Below are positions 31,443 to 39,778 of a stretch of 44,551 bases of DNA, one piece after another. The stretch's first letter is position 1. Every line of letters begins with the position of its first letter. Source of the DNA: Burkholderia sp. E7m39 (GTDB lineage Bacteria > Pseudomonadota > Gammaproteobacteria > Burkholderiales > Burkholderiaceae); assembly GCA_001319865.1 (NCBI GenBank), contig BBSL01000285.1, positions 1 through 44,551 of the forward strand, written 5' to 3'. Both the position numbers and the translations under genes were made by a program. Under the pieces are notes generated by a model that was not told the DNA's origin, ran no database searches, and saw only the letters and a program-made list of their open reading frames with translations.

Positions 31443-33947
31443 TCACGGCTGCGCGCGGCCGAGCGTCAGCCGATGCGCGGGCGCGCCCGGCAGGAACGCG
31501 GTCTTCTCGCCGCGCACCCACGCTTCGTGACCGGCCAGAAAATACGGCGACAGCGGATGCCCCGACTGTCCGCCCGGCATCTCGAAGATGCCGCTCTGCT
31601 CGCGTCCCGGCGACACGATCATCCGTTCCGACGCGCCGAAATTCGGCGTCTGCACGCGCGGCATGTTGATGTCGCCGGGCAGCGGATCATGCGGCGCGCC
31701 GAGCCAGCCGCGCACCCACGGCAGCCACGCGGGCACGAGGCGCGCGAACGGATGCTCGATGGCCGCACGGTTGCGCTCGCCCCAGCGCGCTTCGCCGACG
31801 GAGGTGTCGGCGGGCAGTTGCGCGATGGTGCGGTCGATGCGCTCGAGCACGAACTCGCGCCAGCTTCTGAAGCCGTCGGGCAGCCACGCATGATGCTCGG
31901 CGAGCGTCTCCATCACCGCCTCGTAGCGCGAGTTCGCGACGCGCAATCCCAGCGGCGCATTGCTGCTGCCGCCCGGCATCGCGCCCGCGAGATCGGCGTC
32001 GAGCCTGCCGAACCATGCGTCGTACAGCGAGAAAAAGAAGCCGCGCGTCAGCCGATAGCCGACCGCGTCGGCGTCCGCGCGTCCGCTCCACGCCAGCAGC
32101 TGCTGCCGGAACGCCGCGCGCTGCGGGTGAGCGTCGAGCGCGGCGCCGTCGAGCGCCTCGAGCGCGACGCGCCGCCAGACGTCGATCCATTGCGCACGGT
32201 CGTCGGTCTGGATGGACAGCATCGCGCGTTCGTCGGGGCTGGGCGCGGCGAGCAGATCGTCGCGAATCTGCGAAGCACGCGCGCCGAGGTCCGCCCCCGC
32301 GTCGCCGATCAGCGCCGCTTCGCGCGACATCAGCACGCGATTGTTCGCCGTCCACAAGCGGCCAAGCGGCGGATCGACGCGCTTCGGGTACGACGCGGGC
32401 GGCAGATAGCGCTGCCAGCCCACGTACGTCGCGGAATCGTATGGCGTGTCGCTGTCCGGGCCGCTTTGCGCGTCGGCGGGATCACGCTGCGGCAGCGGAC
32501 CCGCCAACGTCCAGCCGATCTTGCCGCGCGAGTCCGCCACCATGATGTTCTGCGTCGGCAGGCCGCTCGTTTGCGCGACGCGCAGCGCTTCGTCGACCGT
32601 CTTCGCATCTTCCAGCTTCTGCAGATTCAGGTTAACGGCCTCGCGATCGTGCGCGACCCAGCGCAGCGCGTAAGCGCGGGCGCCGACATTCAGCTCCGGG
32701 CCCCAGCGCGTCTGCATCACGGGCAGATCGACGCTCGCCGCGCCCTTCACGTCGATGCGCTCGTGATAGACGGCGGCGCGCGCCCATCCGCCCTCAGGCG
32801 TGCGGTACTGCAGCGGGTCGGAAGGATTGCGGCGCAGCTCGATCAGGTCGACATAGCGGCCGTAGCTGTTCGTGAAGCCCCACGCGATCTTGCCGTTGCT
32901 CCCCGCGATCACGAGCGGCGCGCCGGGCAGGCTGACGCCTGTGACCGTGTGCAGCGTGCCCCCGTCGGACGCGGACCACATCAGCGACACGCGATACCAG
33001 ATGTTCGGCAGCGACAGCCCGAGATGCATGTCGTTCGCGAGAATCGCGCCGCCATGCGCGCTGTGCGCGCCGTCGACGACCCAGCCGTTGCTGCCGACGG
33101 CCGAATCCGTCGCGCCTGCTTCCACGCCCGGTTCGAGGGACGCCGGGCCCGCGACGCTGACGGGTTTCGGCGCGGCCAGCCAGTCGGGACGCGTCGCGGG
33201 AAGGCGGGCGGGCGCCACGGGCGGCGTCGATGCGCTGTCCAAGGGCGCGTCCCAGTGGCTCGCGGCGGGCAGCAGGAATGCGTACAGGTCGGCGGGCACG
33301 CGGTCGCGCAACACGGCGCGCGCCAGAATGCGCCGCGTTTCGGCCGATTGCAGATCGAAGTACATCGCGTACACGACCAGCAGCGAGTCTTCGGCGCGCC
33401 ACGGCTCGGGCTGCGTGCGCAGCATCCAGTATTCGAACGGCCGCGACGACAGCGCGGCGAGCCCGGCATTCACGCCGGCCACATAGCGCTCGATCAGCTG
33501 CCGCTGGTCGGCGGGCAGCGCTTCGACGATCGCGTGCGCGCGGGCGCGGAAACGATGCAGCCGGTTGCGCCGGTCGAGTTCGAGTGCGTTCGACCCGACC
33601 AGCGCGGACAGTTCGCCCGCCGCGACGCGCCGCAGCAGGTCCATTTGCAGAAAGCGGTCCTGCGCGTGCAGAAAGCCCGTCGCGTAGGCGACGTCGTCGC
33701 GGGTCGCGCCGTGGATGGTGGGCACGCCGAGCGCGTCGCGCTCGATCGTCACCGCCGACGACAGCAACGGCGCGTGCTGCACGCCGTCGAGTTGCGGCAG
33801 ACTGCCGCGCAGCAGCAGCCAGCCGCCGACCAGCGCCGCGCCGAGCAACGCGACGGCGACGCCCGCCAGCATCAGCGCGCCGATGCCCACGCGTCTGACG
33901 ACCGACCTGCTTGACGACTGGCGCGGAACGACTTGGCGACGGCTCAT
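31443..33947 (-). CDS. Penicillin acylase family N-terminal-nucleophile hydrolase
   Basis: An 834-residue precursor. An N-terminal membrane or signal segment (about 20-46) is followed by the alpha region and spacer. The self-processing site is G285-S286 in VGSNGWVVDG; S286 becomes the N-terminal nucleophile of a ~549-residue beta chain. GSNGKIAWGFTNSYGRYVDL and TANNRVL are further family marks. Relatives cleave beta-lactam side chains, acyl-homoserine lactones or other N-acyl amides in the periplasm. I prefer ATG 33947 (MSRRQVV) over an ATG at 34013, as the extra 22 residues lie in promoter-like DNA. Divergent from an XRE-cupin regulator. Confidence 0.9.
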   Translation of the reverse strand: MSRRQVVPRQSSSRSVVRRVGIGALMLAGVAVALLGAALVGGWLLLRGSLPQLDGVQHAPLLSSAVTIERDALGVPTIHGATRDDVAYATGFLHAQDRFLQMDLLRRVAAGELSALVGSNALELDRRNRLHRFRARAHAIVEALPADQRQLIERYVAGVNAGLAALSSRPFEYWMLRTQPEPWRAEDSLLVVYAMYFDLQSAETRRILARAVLRDRVPADLYAFLLPAASHWDAPLDSASTPPVAPARLPATRPDWLAAPKPVSVAGPASLEPGVEAGATDSAVGSNGWVVDGAHSAHGGAILANDMHLGLSLPNIWYRVSLMWSASDGGTLHTVTGVSLPGAPLVIAGSNGKIAWGFTNSYGRYVDLIELRRNPSDPLQYRTPEGGWARAAVYHERIDVKGAASVDLPVMQTRWGPELNVGARAYALRWVAHDREAVNLNLQKLEDAKTVDEALRVAQTSGLPTQNIMVADSRGKIGWTLAGPLPQRDPADAQSGPDSDTPYDSATYVGWQRYLPPASYPKRVDPPLGRLWTANNRVLMSREAALIGDAGADLGARASQIRDDLLAAPSPDERAMLSIQTDDRAQWIDVWRRVALEALDGAALDAHPQRAAFRQQLLAWSGRADADAVGYRLTRGFFFSLYDAWFGRLDADLAGAMPGGSSNAPLGLRVANSRYEAVMETLAEHHAWLPDGFRSWREFVLERIDRTIAQLPADTSVGEARWGERNRAAIEHPFARLVPAWLPWVRGWLGAPHDPLPGDINMPRVQTPNFGASERMIVSPGREQSGIFEMPGGQSGHPLSPYFLAGHEAWVRGEKTAFLPGAPAHRLTLGRAQP

Positions 33948-34037
33948 CGTGCGGATTTCACGGTTTATCCAGAGGTCCGGGCATTGTGCCCGAAGCCGTT
34001 TGCGCGCTTCCATTTCGATGTGGTGAAAGCACGAAAT

Positions 34038-34070
34038 CCAGCATGATGGAATTTTGTTCCATTATGCTGG
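34038..34070. promoter_or_regulatory. 33-bp near-perfect operator palindrome at the XRE-cupin gene start
   Basis: CCAGCATGATGGAA (34038-34051), a 5-bp centre TTTTG, then TTCCATTATGCTGG (34057-34070). The two 14-bp arms match at 13 of 14 positions. The dyad ends 5 bp before ATG 34076 and covers the other candidate ATG (34064), so the regulator very probably binds here to control itself and perhaps the divergent acylase gene. Confidence 0.8.
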
Positions 34071-34075
34071 ACGCC

Positions 34076-34666
34076 ATGGACATCCATTCCCTGATCGCCC
34101 GCCGGGTGCGCGAACTGCGCGACGGCCACGGCTTGTCGCTCGAAGCGCTCGCCGAACGCAGCGGCGTAAGCCGCTCCAACATTTCGCTGATCGAGCGCGG
34201 GCAGAGCAGCCCGACGGCGGCCGTGCTCGACAAGCTCGCCACCGCGCTGGGCGTCTCGCTCGCGTCGCTGTTCGAGGCGCCCGGGCCGTCCGCCGCGCCG
34301 CCCTCGCCGCTCGCGCGCGCCGCCGATCAAGCCGTCTGGACCGATCCGGCGTCGGGCTACGTGAGGCGCAATCTGTCGCCGGCGCTGCCTTCGCCGCTTC
34401 AGTTAGTGGAGGTTCACTTTCCTGCCGGACAGCGCGTGGCCTACGAAACGGGTGCGCGCGAGGCCGAGATCCATCAGCAGATCTGGCTCATCGAAGGCGC
34501 CATGGAGATCAGCGCGGGCGACGCGCATTGGTGGCTCGAAGCGGGCGATTGCGTGGCGATGCGCCTCGATTGCCCGACCGTCTTTCATAATCCGGCGCAC
34601 AAGCCGGCGCGCTATCTGGTGGCGCTGTCGACGCCGCCGTTTTCACCCGCAAGGAGAAACCCATGA
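34076..34666 (+). CDS. XRE-cupin transcriptional regulator
   Basis: A 196-residue regulator. An N-terminal Cro/CI-type helix-turn-helix (about 5-65: LSLEALAERSGVSRSNISLI, ERGQSSPTAAVLDKLA) is joined to a C-terminal cupin effector domain (about 105-190: HQQIWLIEGAMEISAG, WWLEAGDCVAM). This is the PuuR/SutR-like architecture, often sensing small metabolites. ATG 34076 is chosen because a large operator overlaps the alternative ATG at 34064. It is divergent from the acylase and overlaps the downstream acetyltransferase gene by 4 bp (ATGA). Confidence 0.9.
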   Translation: MDIHSLIARRVRELRDGHGLSLEALAERSGVSRSNISLIERGQSSPTAAVLDKLATALGVSLASLFEAPGPSAAPPSPLARAADQAVWTDPASGYVRRNLSPALPSPLQLVEVHFPAGQRVAYETGAREAEIHQQIWLIEGAMEISAGDAHWWLEAGDCVAMRLDCPTVFHNPAHKPARYLVALSTPPFSPARRNP

Positions 34667-35190
34667 CCGACGCGCGACGCGCGCGGCGCGTCGCGGCTCA
34701 CGAGGCCGCGCGCTGCATCGAGGAACTCGCCGACGTGCTGATCGACTGCGTGGCAGGCGGCGCGTCGGTGAGCTTCATGTGGCCGCTCCCGCGCGAGAGG
34801 GCCGTCGCGTTCTGGCGCGCGGTCGCGGACGGCGTCGAGCGCGGCGAGCGGGCGCTTCTCATCGCCGAAGACAGCGCGGGGCGCATCGACGGCACGGTTC
34901 AACTGGTGCTGGCGCAGCCCGACAACCAGCCGCATCGCGCCGATGTCGCGAAGATGCTCGTGCACCGGCGGGCGCGCCGGCGCGGCGTCGCGCAGCAGCT
35001 GATGGCGGCCGCCGACGCCGTGGCCCGCGAAGAAGGCAAGACCGTGCTCGTGCTGGATACGGTCACGGGCGGCGACGCCGAGCGGCTGTACGCGCGCGCC
35101 GGCTGGCAGCGTGTCGGCGACGTGCCGGACTATGCGTTGATGCCGGACGGATCATTGTGCGGCACGACCTTCTATTACAAGCATCTGTAG
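34663..35190 (+). CDS. GNAT family N-acetyltransferase
   Basis: A 175-residue acetyltransferase. The acetyl-CoA loop is VHRRARRRGVAQQLMAAAD (the Q/R-x-x-G-x-A/G region), preceded by VAKMLV and followed by VLVLDTVTGGDAERLYARAG. AAGGAG lies within the end of the XRE gene, and the start overlaps its stop by 4 bp, so the pair is translationally coupled. XRE-cupin/GNAT pairs often handle a small amine or antibiotic-like compound; the substrate here is unknown. Confidence 0.88.
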   Translation: MTDARRARRVAAHEAARCIEELADVLIDCVAGGASVSFMWPLPRERAVAFWRAVADGVERGERALLIAEDSAGRIDGTVQLVLAQPDNQPHRADVAKMLVHRRARRRGVAQQLMAAADAVAREEGKTVLVLDTVTGGDAERLYARAGWQRVGDVPDYALMPDGSLCGTTFYYKHL

Positions 35191-35325
35191 CGCGGCCCGC
35201 GCCTCGGATCAATCTCCCGCAAAAGGCGAGCTTCGACAAACGTTTGCGGTTTACGGAAATCAGCCCTCAATCTTTTCCGCCTTGCGCCGTTATCGCTAGA
35301 GCATTCTCACTTTTTTCCAGGCGAC

Positions 35326-35790
35326 ATGGCCAAGACCATTCCTTTTCCCGGCGGCAACCAGGCAGCGCGCGCGCGGCAGGCGAAGGCATTGCTGCTGCCG
35401 ATCCCGCGCAGCATGGCTATCGAGCTGATCCTGCCCGTGCATATCGCACTCGACGCGATGCGGCGCGGCGCGGGCAGCAGGAGCGCCGCGCAGACGCTGA
35501 CGCAGACGATGCTGCTGACTGGCTTCCTGTGCGATCTCGGCTACGGCGAGATGACCTACGAGCAGCTGCGCATCGCGGATCAGGCGCTGTCCGTGGCGTT
35601 CGAGCGCGGCCGCACGAGCGACGACTGGCGTCTCGGCGATGAACACGTCGAATTGTTAGCGCACATCGTCAGCACCTACGACGCGCAGCTGCAGCGCGCG
35701 CCGCTCAGCGCGCTGACAGACGCGAGCGCCCGGCTCGACCGCATCATTGCGAACGGCGGCGGCGAGCCGGCGATGCGCAGGCAGGCCTGA
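35326..35790 (+). CDS. Conserved hypothetical protein
   Basis: A 154-residue soluble protein starting MAKTIPFPGG. I do not recognise a domain. The middle is helical and hydrophobic (IPRSMAIELILPVHIALDAM, then a Leu/Met-rich stretch), with no signal peptide, membrane segment or Cys. Codon use matches the neighbours, and it has its own gap on both sides, so it looks like a real single gene. A CAGGCG stretch precedes the ATG. Some related Burkholderia proteins may be labelled regulators, but I see no clear DNA-binding helix. Confidence 0.65.
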   Translation: MAKTIPFPGGNQAARARQAKALLLPIPRSMAIELILPVHIALDAMRRGAGSRSAAQTLTQTMLLTGFLCDLGYGEMTYEQLRIADQALSVAFERGRTSDDWRLGDEHVELLAHIVSTYDAQLQRAPLSALTDASARLDRIIANGGGEPAMRRQA

Positions 35791-35823
35791 TGCCCCCGCG
35801 GAGCCGGCGGGACGGATCGATCG

Positions 35824-35843
35824 GCTCCCGAAAATCCTCACCT
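35824..35843 (+). repeat. Dispersed 20-bp intergenic motif, copy 5
   Basis: Exact consensus GCTCCCGAAAATCCTCACCT, 33 bp after the hypothetical gene and 148 bp before the ankyrin gene. Identical in all 20 positions to copy 1, which lies 18.6 kb away. Confidence 0.8.
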
Positions 35844-35971
35844 CCGGGCCGCACGGCAGCGAAGCTGCATTGCCTGTATCCTCTGCTGTGACCGACGCGC
35901 CGCCCCCCGGGCGGCCATCACAGCAACCGCTTGCCCGACCGCAGGGCAACGCATGGGAACGGAGAGGCTTC

Positions 35972-36499
35972 ATGACAGACGACCAGCGCAGCCCCGGCGA
36001 CATCGATCCCGACTTGCTCGAAGTGGCGCGCGAAATCTTCGATGCGGCCCGGCGCGGCGAAGCGAACATGCTGGCCGCCGTCATCGAGAAAGGTGCGCCG
36101 CCCAATCTTCGCAACGAGAAAGGCGACAGCCTGGTGATGCTGGCCGCGTATCACGGCCATGCCGATGCCGTGCGCGTGCTGCTCGAGCGCGGCGCCGATC
36201 CCGACCTGCGCAACGACAACGGACAGACGCCGCTTGCGGGCGCGGCCTTCAAGGGTTTCAAGGATGTCGTGCAGACGTTGCTCGCGCATGGCGCCGATGT
36301 CGAAGGCGCATCGCCCGACGGACGCACGGCGCTGATGATTGCCGCGATGTTCAATCGCACGGAAATGGTCGAGTTGCTGCTCGCGCATGGCGCCAATCCC
36401 GACGCGCGCGACGCGAACGGCGTGTCGGCCGCCGACGCCGCCGCCCGCATGGGCGCGCCCGAGACAGCCGCGCTGCTCGCGAAGAAGGCGGGCGCATGA
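35972..36499 (+). CDS. Ankyrin-repeat protein
   Basis: A 175-residue cytoplasmic protein built of about four ankyrin repeats (about 35-170). Repeat marks: GDSLVMLAAYHGHADAVRVL, ERGADPDLRNDNGQTPLAGA, LLAHGADVEGASPDGRTALM and LLAHGANPDARDANGVSAAD. The ATG at 35972 follows GGAGAGG; the open frame upstream is not protein-like. Its stop overlaps the LD-carboxypeptidase start by 4 bp, so the two are translationally coupled. Role unknown; ankyrin repeats mediate protein contacts. Confidence 0.88.
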   Translation: MTDDQRSPGDIDPDLLEVAREIFDAARRGEANMLAAVIEKGAPPNLRNEKGDSLVMLAAYHGHADAVRVLLERGADPDLRNDNGQTPLAGAAFKGFKDVVQTLLAHGADVEGASPDGRTALMIAAMFNRTEMVELLLAHGANPDARDANGVSAADAAARMGAPETAALLAKKAGA

Positions 36500-37362
36500 C
36501 GCTCGACGGCCAGACAGTCGCCGTCGTCGCGCCGGCGGGCGTGCCCGACATGGAGCACGTCGAAGCGAGCATCGCCCTGCTCGAAAGCTGGGGTTTGCGC
36601 GTGCAGGTCGGCGCGCATGTGCGCGATCGTTACCGCTATCACGCGGGCAAGCATGAAGACCGCGCCGCCGATCTGCATCGTGCGCTGACCGATCCTCGCG
36701 TCGACATCGTGTGGGTAGCGCGCGGCGGCTACGGCAGCGTCTATTGTCTGCGCGCCGTGCCCGAGGCCGTGCCGTGCGCGAAGACGCTGGTTGGTTTTTC
36801 CGATGCGACGGCGCTGTTCGGCGCGCTGCACGGCATGCCGAACGTGCGCGTGATTCACGGTCCGACGCTCAACGGCCTCGCGACCAAACACGACGACGCC
36901 TCGCGCGACAGCGTGCTGGCTGAGTTGCGCGGCGAGCGCCCCGCGCCTGTGCCGTTGCAGCGTCTGCACGATGCGGGCGCGGCGCGCGTCGAAGGACATC
37001 TGGCGGGCGGCAACATTACCGTGCTCGCAAGTCTCGCGGGGACGCCGTGGCAAGCGCGTTGCGACGGCGCGATCGTGCTGCTCGAAGACGTGACCGAGCT
37101 TGCCTATCGGATCGACCGCAGCGTCATGCAGTTGCGCGAGGCAGGTGTGTTCGACGGCGCGCGTGCGTTCGTATTCGGCGAGTTCATCCGCTGTCCGCTG
37201 CCCGAGAACGCGGACTTCACGCTGCACGACATGCTCGTCGATCTGTTGAAGCCGTACGGCGTGCCGATCTACGCCGGTTTCCCGATCGGCCACGGCACGC
37301 GCAATCATGCGTGGACATATGGTGCGCGGGCGGTGCTGGAAGGGGATCGGCTGGTGCGTTAG
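36496..37362 (+). CDS. ldcA: Muramoyltetrapeptide LD-carboxypeptidase (peptidase S66)
   Basis: A 288-residue enzyme that removes the terminal D-Ala from peptidoglycan tetrapeptides during cell-wall recycling. The S66 catalytic residues are visible: S102 (GFSDATAL), E197 (LLEDVTE) and H266 (GFPIGHG). VARGGYGSVYCL is the conserved substrate loop. No signal peptide, in agreement with a cytoplasmic recycling role. Coupled by ATGA overlap to the ankyrin gene. Its TAG stop overlaps the TAA of the convergent next gene. Confidence 0.92.
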   Translation: MTLDGQTVAVVAPAGVPDMEHVEASIALLESWGLRVQVGAHVRDRYRYHAGKHEDRAADLHRALTDPRVDIVWVARGGYGSVYCLRAVPEAVPCAKTLVGFSDATALFGALHGMPNVRVIHGPTLNGLATKHDDASRDSVLAELRGERPAPVPLQRLHDAGAARVEGHLAGGNITVLASLAGTPWQARCDGAIVLLEDVTELAYRIDRSVMQLREAGVFDGARAFVFGEFIRCPLPENADFTLHDMLVDLLKPYGVPIYAGFPIGHGTRNHAWTYGARAVLEGDRLVR

Positions 37363-37892
37363 TCGTGTGACAGTTGCGCGATTATGCGTTGTATGAATTC
37401 GCCATTCGGGGCGTGAGGCGCGAGCGCTTCGCGCGCGCACCACGGATAGGGCAGGCGGCTCGCCCAGCGCAACATGCTGTCGGCGGATTGAGCCGGCAGC
37501 ACCGCCATTTCCTCGATCGTGATGTGCAATCGAACGATCCGCGACGATTGTGCGTCGCCTGTCCAGTCGTACCGGCCATAACCGATGCGCGCAGCACGCG
37601 TCGTTTTTTCCGTCATGCAGACCAGCCAGTCGCATGCAAACGTACGCTGCCCTTCCTGCGGCATCGCACCGACGCAGAACGTGTACACGTTCTCGTACAT
37701 CAGCGCGAAATCGCTCACGAGCACGGCGGCAATCGCATCGCGTCCGTGCGCTTCTTGCGGAAACGCAATGGCAGCTGTCTTGATGGTCATGCCCAGCGAA
37801 GCATCGGGCGCAAATGCGTCCCTCAGGAGATGAGGACGATTGCCGTCTTTCGCCGATATATAGGATTCAATTGCACTTTTGAGTGTCGTCAT
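37359..37892 (-). CDS. NTF2-like/SnoaL-like protein
   Basis: A 177-residue protein with the pattern of the NTF2-like cone fold: an N-terminal helix (TTLKSAIESYISAKDGN), a D-A-F-A-P-D-A loop, A-H-G-R-D-A-I-A, then beta strands with FACDWLVCM and YGRYDWTG. Such proteins are small-molecule binders, isomerases or dimer partners. The frame is open upstream to 38015; I prefer the ATG at 37890-37892 because homology starts there. It overlaps the ldcA stop by 4 bp. Function not determinable. Confidence 0.65.
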   Translation of the reverse strand: MTTLKSAIESYISAKDGNRPHLLRDAFAPDASLGMTIKTAAIAFPQEAHGRDAIAAVLVSDFALMYENVYTFCVGAMPQEGQRTFACDWLVCMTEKTTRAARIGYGRYDWTGDAQSSRIVRLHITIEEMAVLPAQSADSMLRWASRLPYPWCAREALAPHAPNGEFIQRIIAQLSHD

Positions 37893-38124
37893 CAGCTGCT
37901 CATCCGAAAGTAGCAAGCCAGCCAGTCTAAGCGCTTCGCGATGCGCGTTGCGCTTGCCCTTGTTGTCATGCCGACTTCTCGTCTGATCCGCCAATGCGGC
38001 AAGCATTCTTTGCACTACATGACGAACGCGTCATTGCGCGCGACGCGCGTTGCGTCCGACAATGCCTCTTTCGTGCCGCGTCCCCGCCCGCGCGCGCATC
38101 CCACCGTCCGGACCCGCGCCTTCG

Positions 38125-39456
38125 ATGAACTCCCGCTTCGCCCGTCTCACGCGCATTCATTTCTACATGCCGCTCGCCGGCGCGACACTGATGCTGGGCA
38201 TCGCGATGTCGTTCACCGCGCCGTATCTGTCGCTGTTCGGCGTCGAGCAGGCGGGCTTGACGCCGCTCAGGCTCGGCCTCTTCATGACGCTGATCGCGGC
38301 GAGCGGCGTGATCGCGAGCGCTTGGGCGGGCAAATGGTCGGACAGGCACGGCCATCATCGCGGGCTGCTGCTTGCGGCGTTGATCGCCGCGTCGCTCGGC
38401 TTTCTGCTGCTTTGTTTCGTGCGCAACTATCTCGCGCTGCTCGCAATCGGCGTGGCGTTTCTCGGCGCGGGCGGCTCGGCGATGTCGCTGGTGTTTTCGT
38501 TCGGACGCGCGGCGTTGCCCATCAAGGACGAGGCCGAGCGTTCGTTCGCACTGGCGACGCTGCGCACGGTGCTGTCGATGGCGTGGGTGTTCGGGCCGTC
38601 CGTCGGCGCGCTCGTGCTCGCGGCAGCCGGCTTTTACGGGCTCTTCCTGTTCGCCGCCGGATGCTTTGCCGCCTGCGGCGCGATCGTCTGGCGCATGCGC
38701 GAGTCGCCTGCGGGTGATCCGCACAGCGCGCCCACGCACTATGCGGGCGACCCTGCGTCGTCGCTCGAAGTGACGACCGTCACCGAACCCGCCGAACCTG
38801 AACATGCCGCTCAAGCGCCGTCACCCAGTCCCGCGCGTGCGCCGTCTCACGCGCCCGGCACGCAGCGCCAGATCTGGCGTTCCGTCGTCGCGCTGACGTT
38901 GATCGGCCTCGCCGCGAACGCCACGATGATCGTGCTGCCGCTTTATGTCGTGCATGGGCTGAAGGGCACGCGACTCGACGTGTCGATCATGCTCGGCCTC
39001 GGCGCCTTCCTCGAAATCCCGATGATGCTCGCGCTCGGCGCGCGCGGCTCGACGCTCAACAAGCTGAACTGGCTCGCCGCGTGCGCGGGCGTGCATGTCG
39101 TGTACTTCGTCGCCGTGGCGGCGTCGGGTACTGTCCACGTGCTGATTCCCATGCAGGCGTTCAATGCGTTCGTCGTCGCCGTGACCTCGTGTCTCGGCAT
39201 GACGTACATGCAGGATCTGATGCCGCGCTCGCCCGGCGCGGCGACGGCGCTCTTCTTCAACGCATCGCGTGTGGGCTCGATCTTGTCGGGCGTGTTGTCG
39301 GGCGCGCTCGTGGCGGGGCTCGGTTATCGCGGCACCTTTCTCGTCTGCGGCGCGCTTGCGCTCGGTGCCCTGATCCTGTTCGCCGATCCGCCGTGGAAGC
39401 GGATGGCGCGGCGGGCGCGCGATGCCTGGGATGAATGGCGGCATCCGGGCTATTGA
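38125..39456 (+). CDS. MFS transporter, sugar efflux (SetA-like) type
   Basis: A 443-residue inner-membrane transporter with about 12 hydrophobic segments. The N-terminal half has GKWSDRHGHHRG (loop 2-3 motif) and FGRAALPIKDEAERSFALAT; the C-terminal half has MTYMQDLMPRSPGAATALFF, characteristic of SetA/SotB-like exporters. A ~60-residue hydrophilic, Pro/Ala/Glu-rich central loop is longer than usual. The start is ATG 38125 (MNSRFARL), with no strong ribosome site. It stands alone; the substrate is probably a sugar or small drug. Confidence 0.82.
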   Translation: MNSRFARLTRIHFYMPLAGATLMLGIAMSFTAPYLSLFGVEQAGLTPLRLGLFMTLIAASGVIASAWAGKWSDRHGHHRGLLLAALIAASLGFLLLCFVRNYLALLAIGVAFLGAGGSAMSLVFSFGRAALPIKDEAERSFALATLRTVLSMAWVFGPSVGALVLAAAGFYGLFLFAAGCFAACGAIVWRMRESPAGDPHSAPTHYAGDPASSLEVTTVTEPAEPEHAAQAPSPSPARAPSHAPGTQRQIWRSVVALTLIGLAANATMIVLPLYVVHGLKGTRLDVSIMLGLGAFLEIPMMLALGARGSTLNKLNWLAACAGVHVVYFVAVAASGTVHVLIPMQAFNAFVVAVTSCLGMTYMQDLMPRSPGAATALFFNASRVGSILSGVLSGALVAGLGYRGTFLVCGALALGALILFADPPWKRMARRARDAWDEWRHPGY

Positions 39457-39778
39457 TCCGTCTTCGCCCTCAGTTCGCCCTCACGCCGCGGCAGCGCGTC
39501 ATGCTGCAATGCGTCGACGCGCACGCCCCAACGCCACCCGGTAGTGCGCGCTTCAGGACATGCGGCGCCCGCTCCCGAAAATCCTCACCGTCGACTCGCA
39601 ACGTCCCTCTGCCGAGCAAGCCCCGCCGATGAACAGTAGAATCGTATGGAGCCCACTGCGGTGAGGTCCGGCAGGACGCACAGGCTCAGCAGTCGACCCG
39701 TACCAAGGGACACCAGCACGAAAGCCCAGCGCGCACGTCAATACGCGCGCACGCACTTTTCGACGCAAGGGAGATCTC
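39457..39778. other. Intergenic region upstream of the HpnR-like gene
   Basis: A 322-bp gap. It holds copy 6 of the dispersed motif (39571-39590) and a possible -10 TAGAAT (39637-39642), about 137 bp before the radical SAM start. AAGGGAG lies immediately before ATG 39779. I see no small gene or strong terminator after the MFS gene. Confidence 0.45.
39571..39590 (+). repeat. Dispersed 20-bp intergenic motif, copy 6
   Basis: GCTCCCGAAAATCCTCACCG differs from the consensus only at the last base. It lies 189 bp before the end of the gap upstream of the HpnR-like gene. Confidence 0.8.

Noticed and set aside
35210..35232. CTCCCGCAAAAGGCGAG, partly similar to the dispersed motif
   Set aside because: Only the CTCCCG core matches; the CTCACC half is missing.
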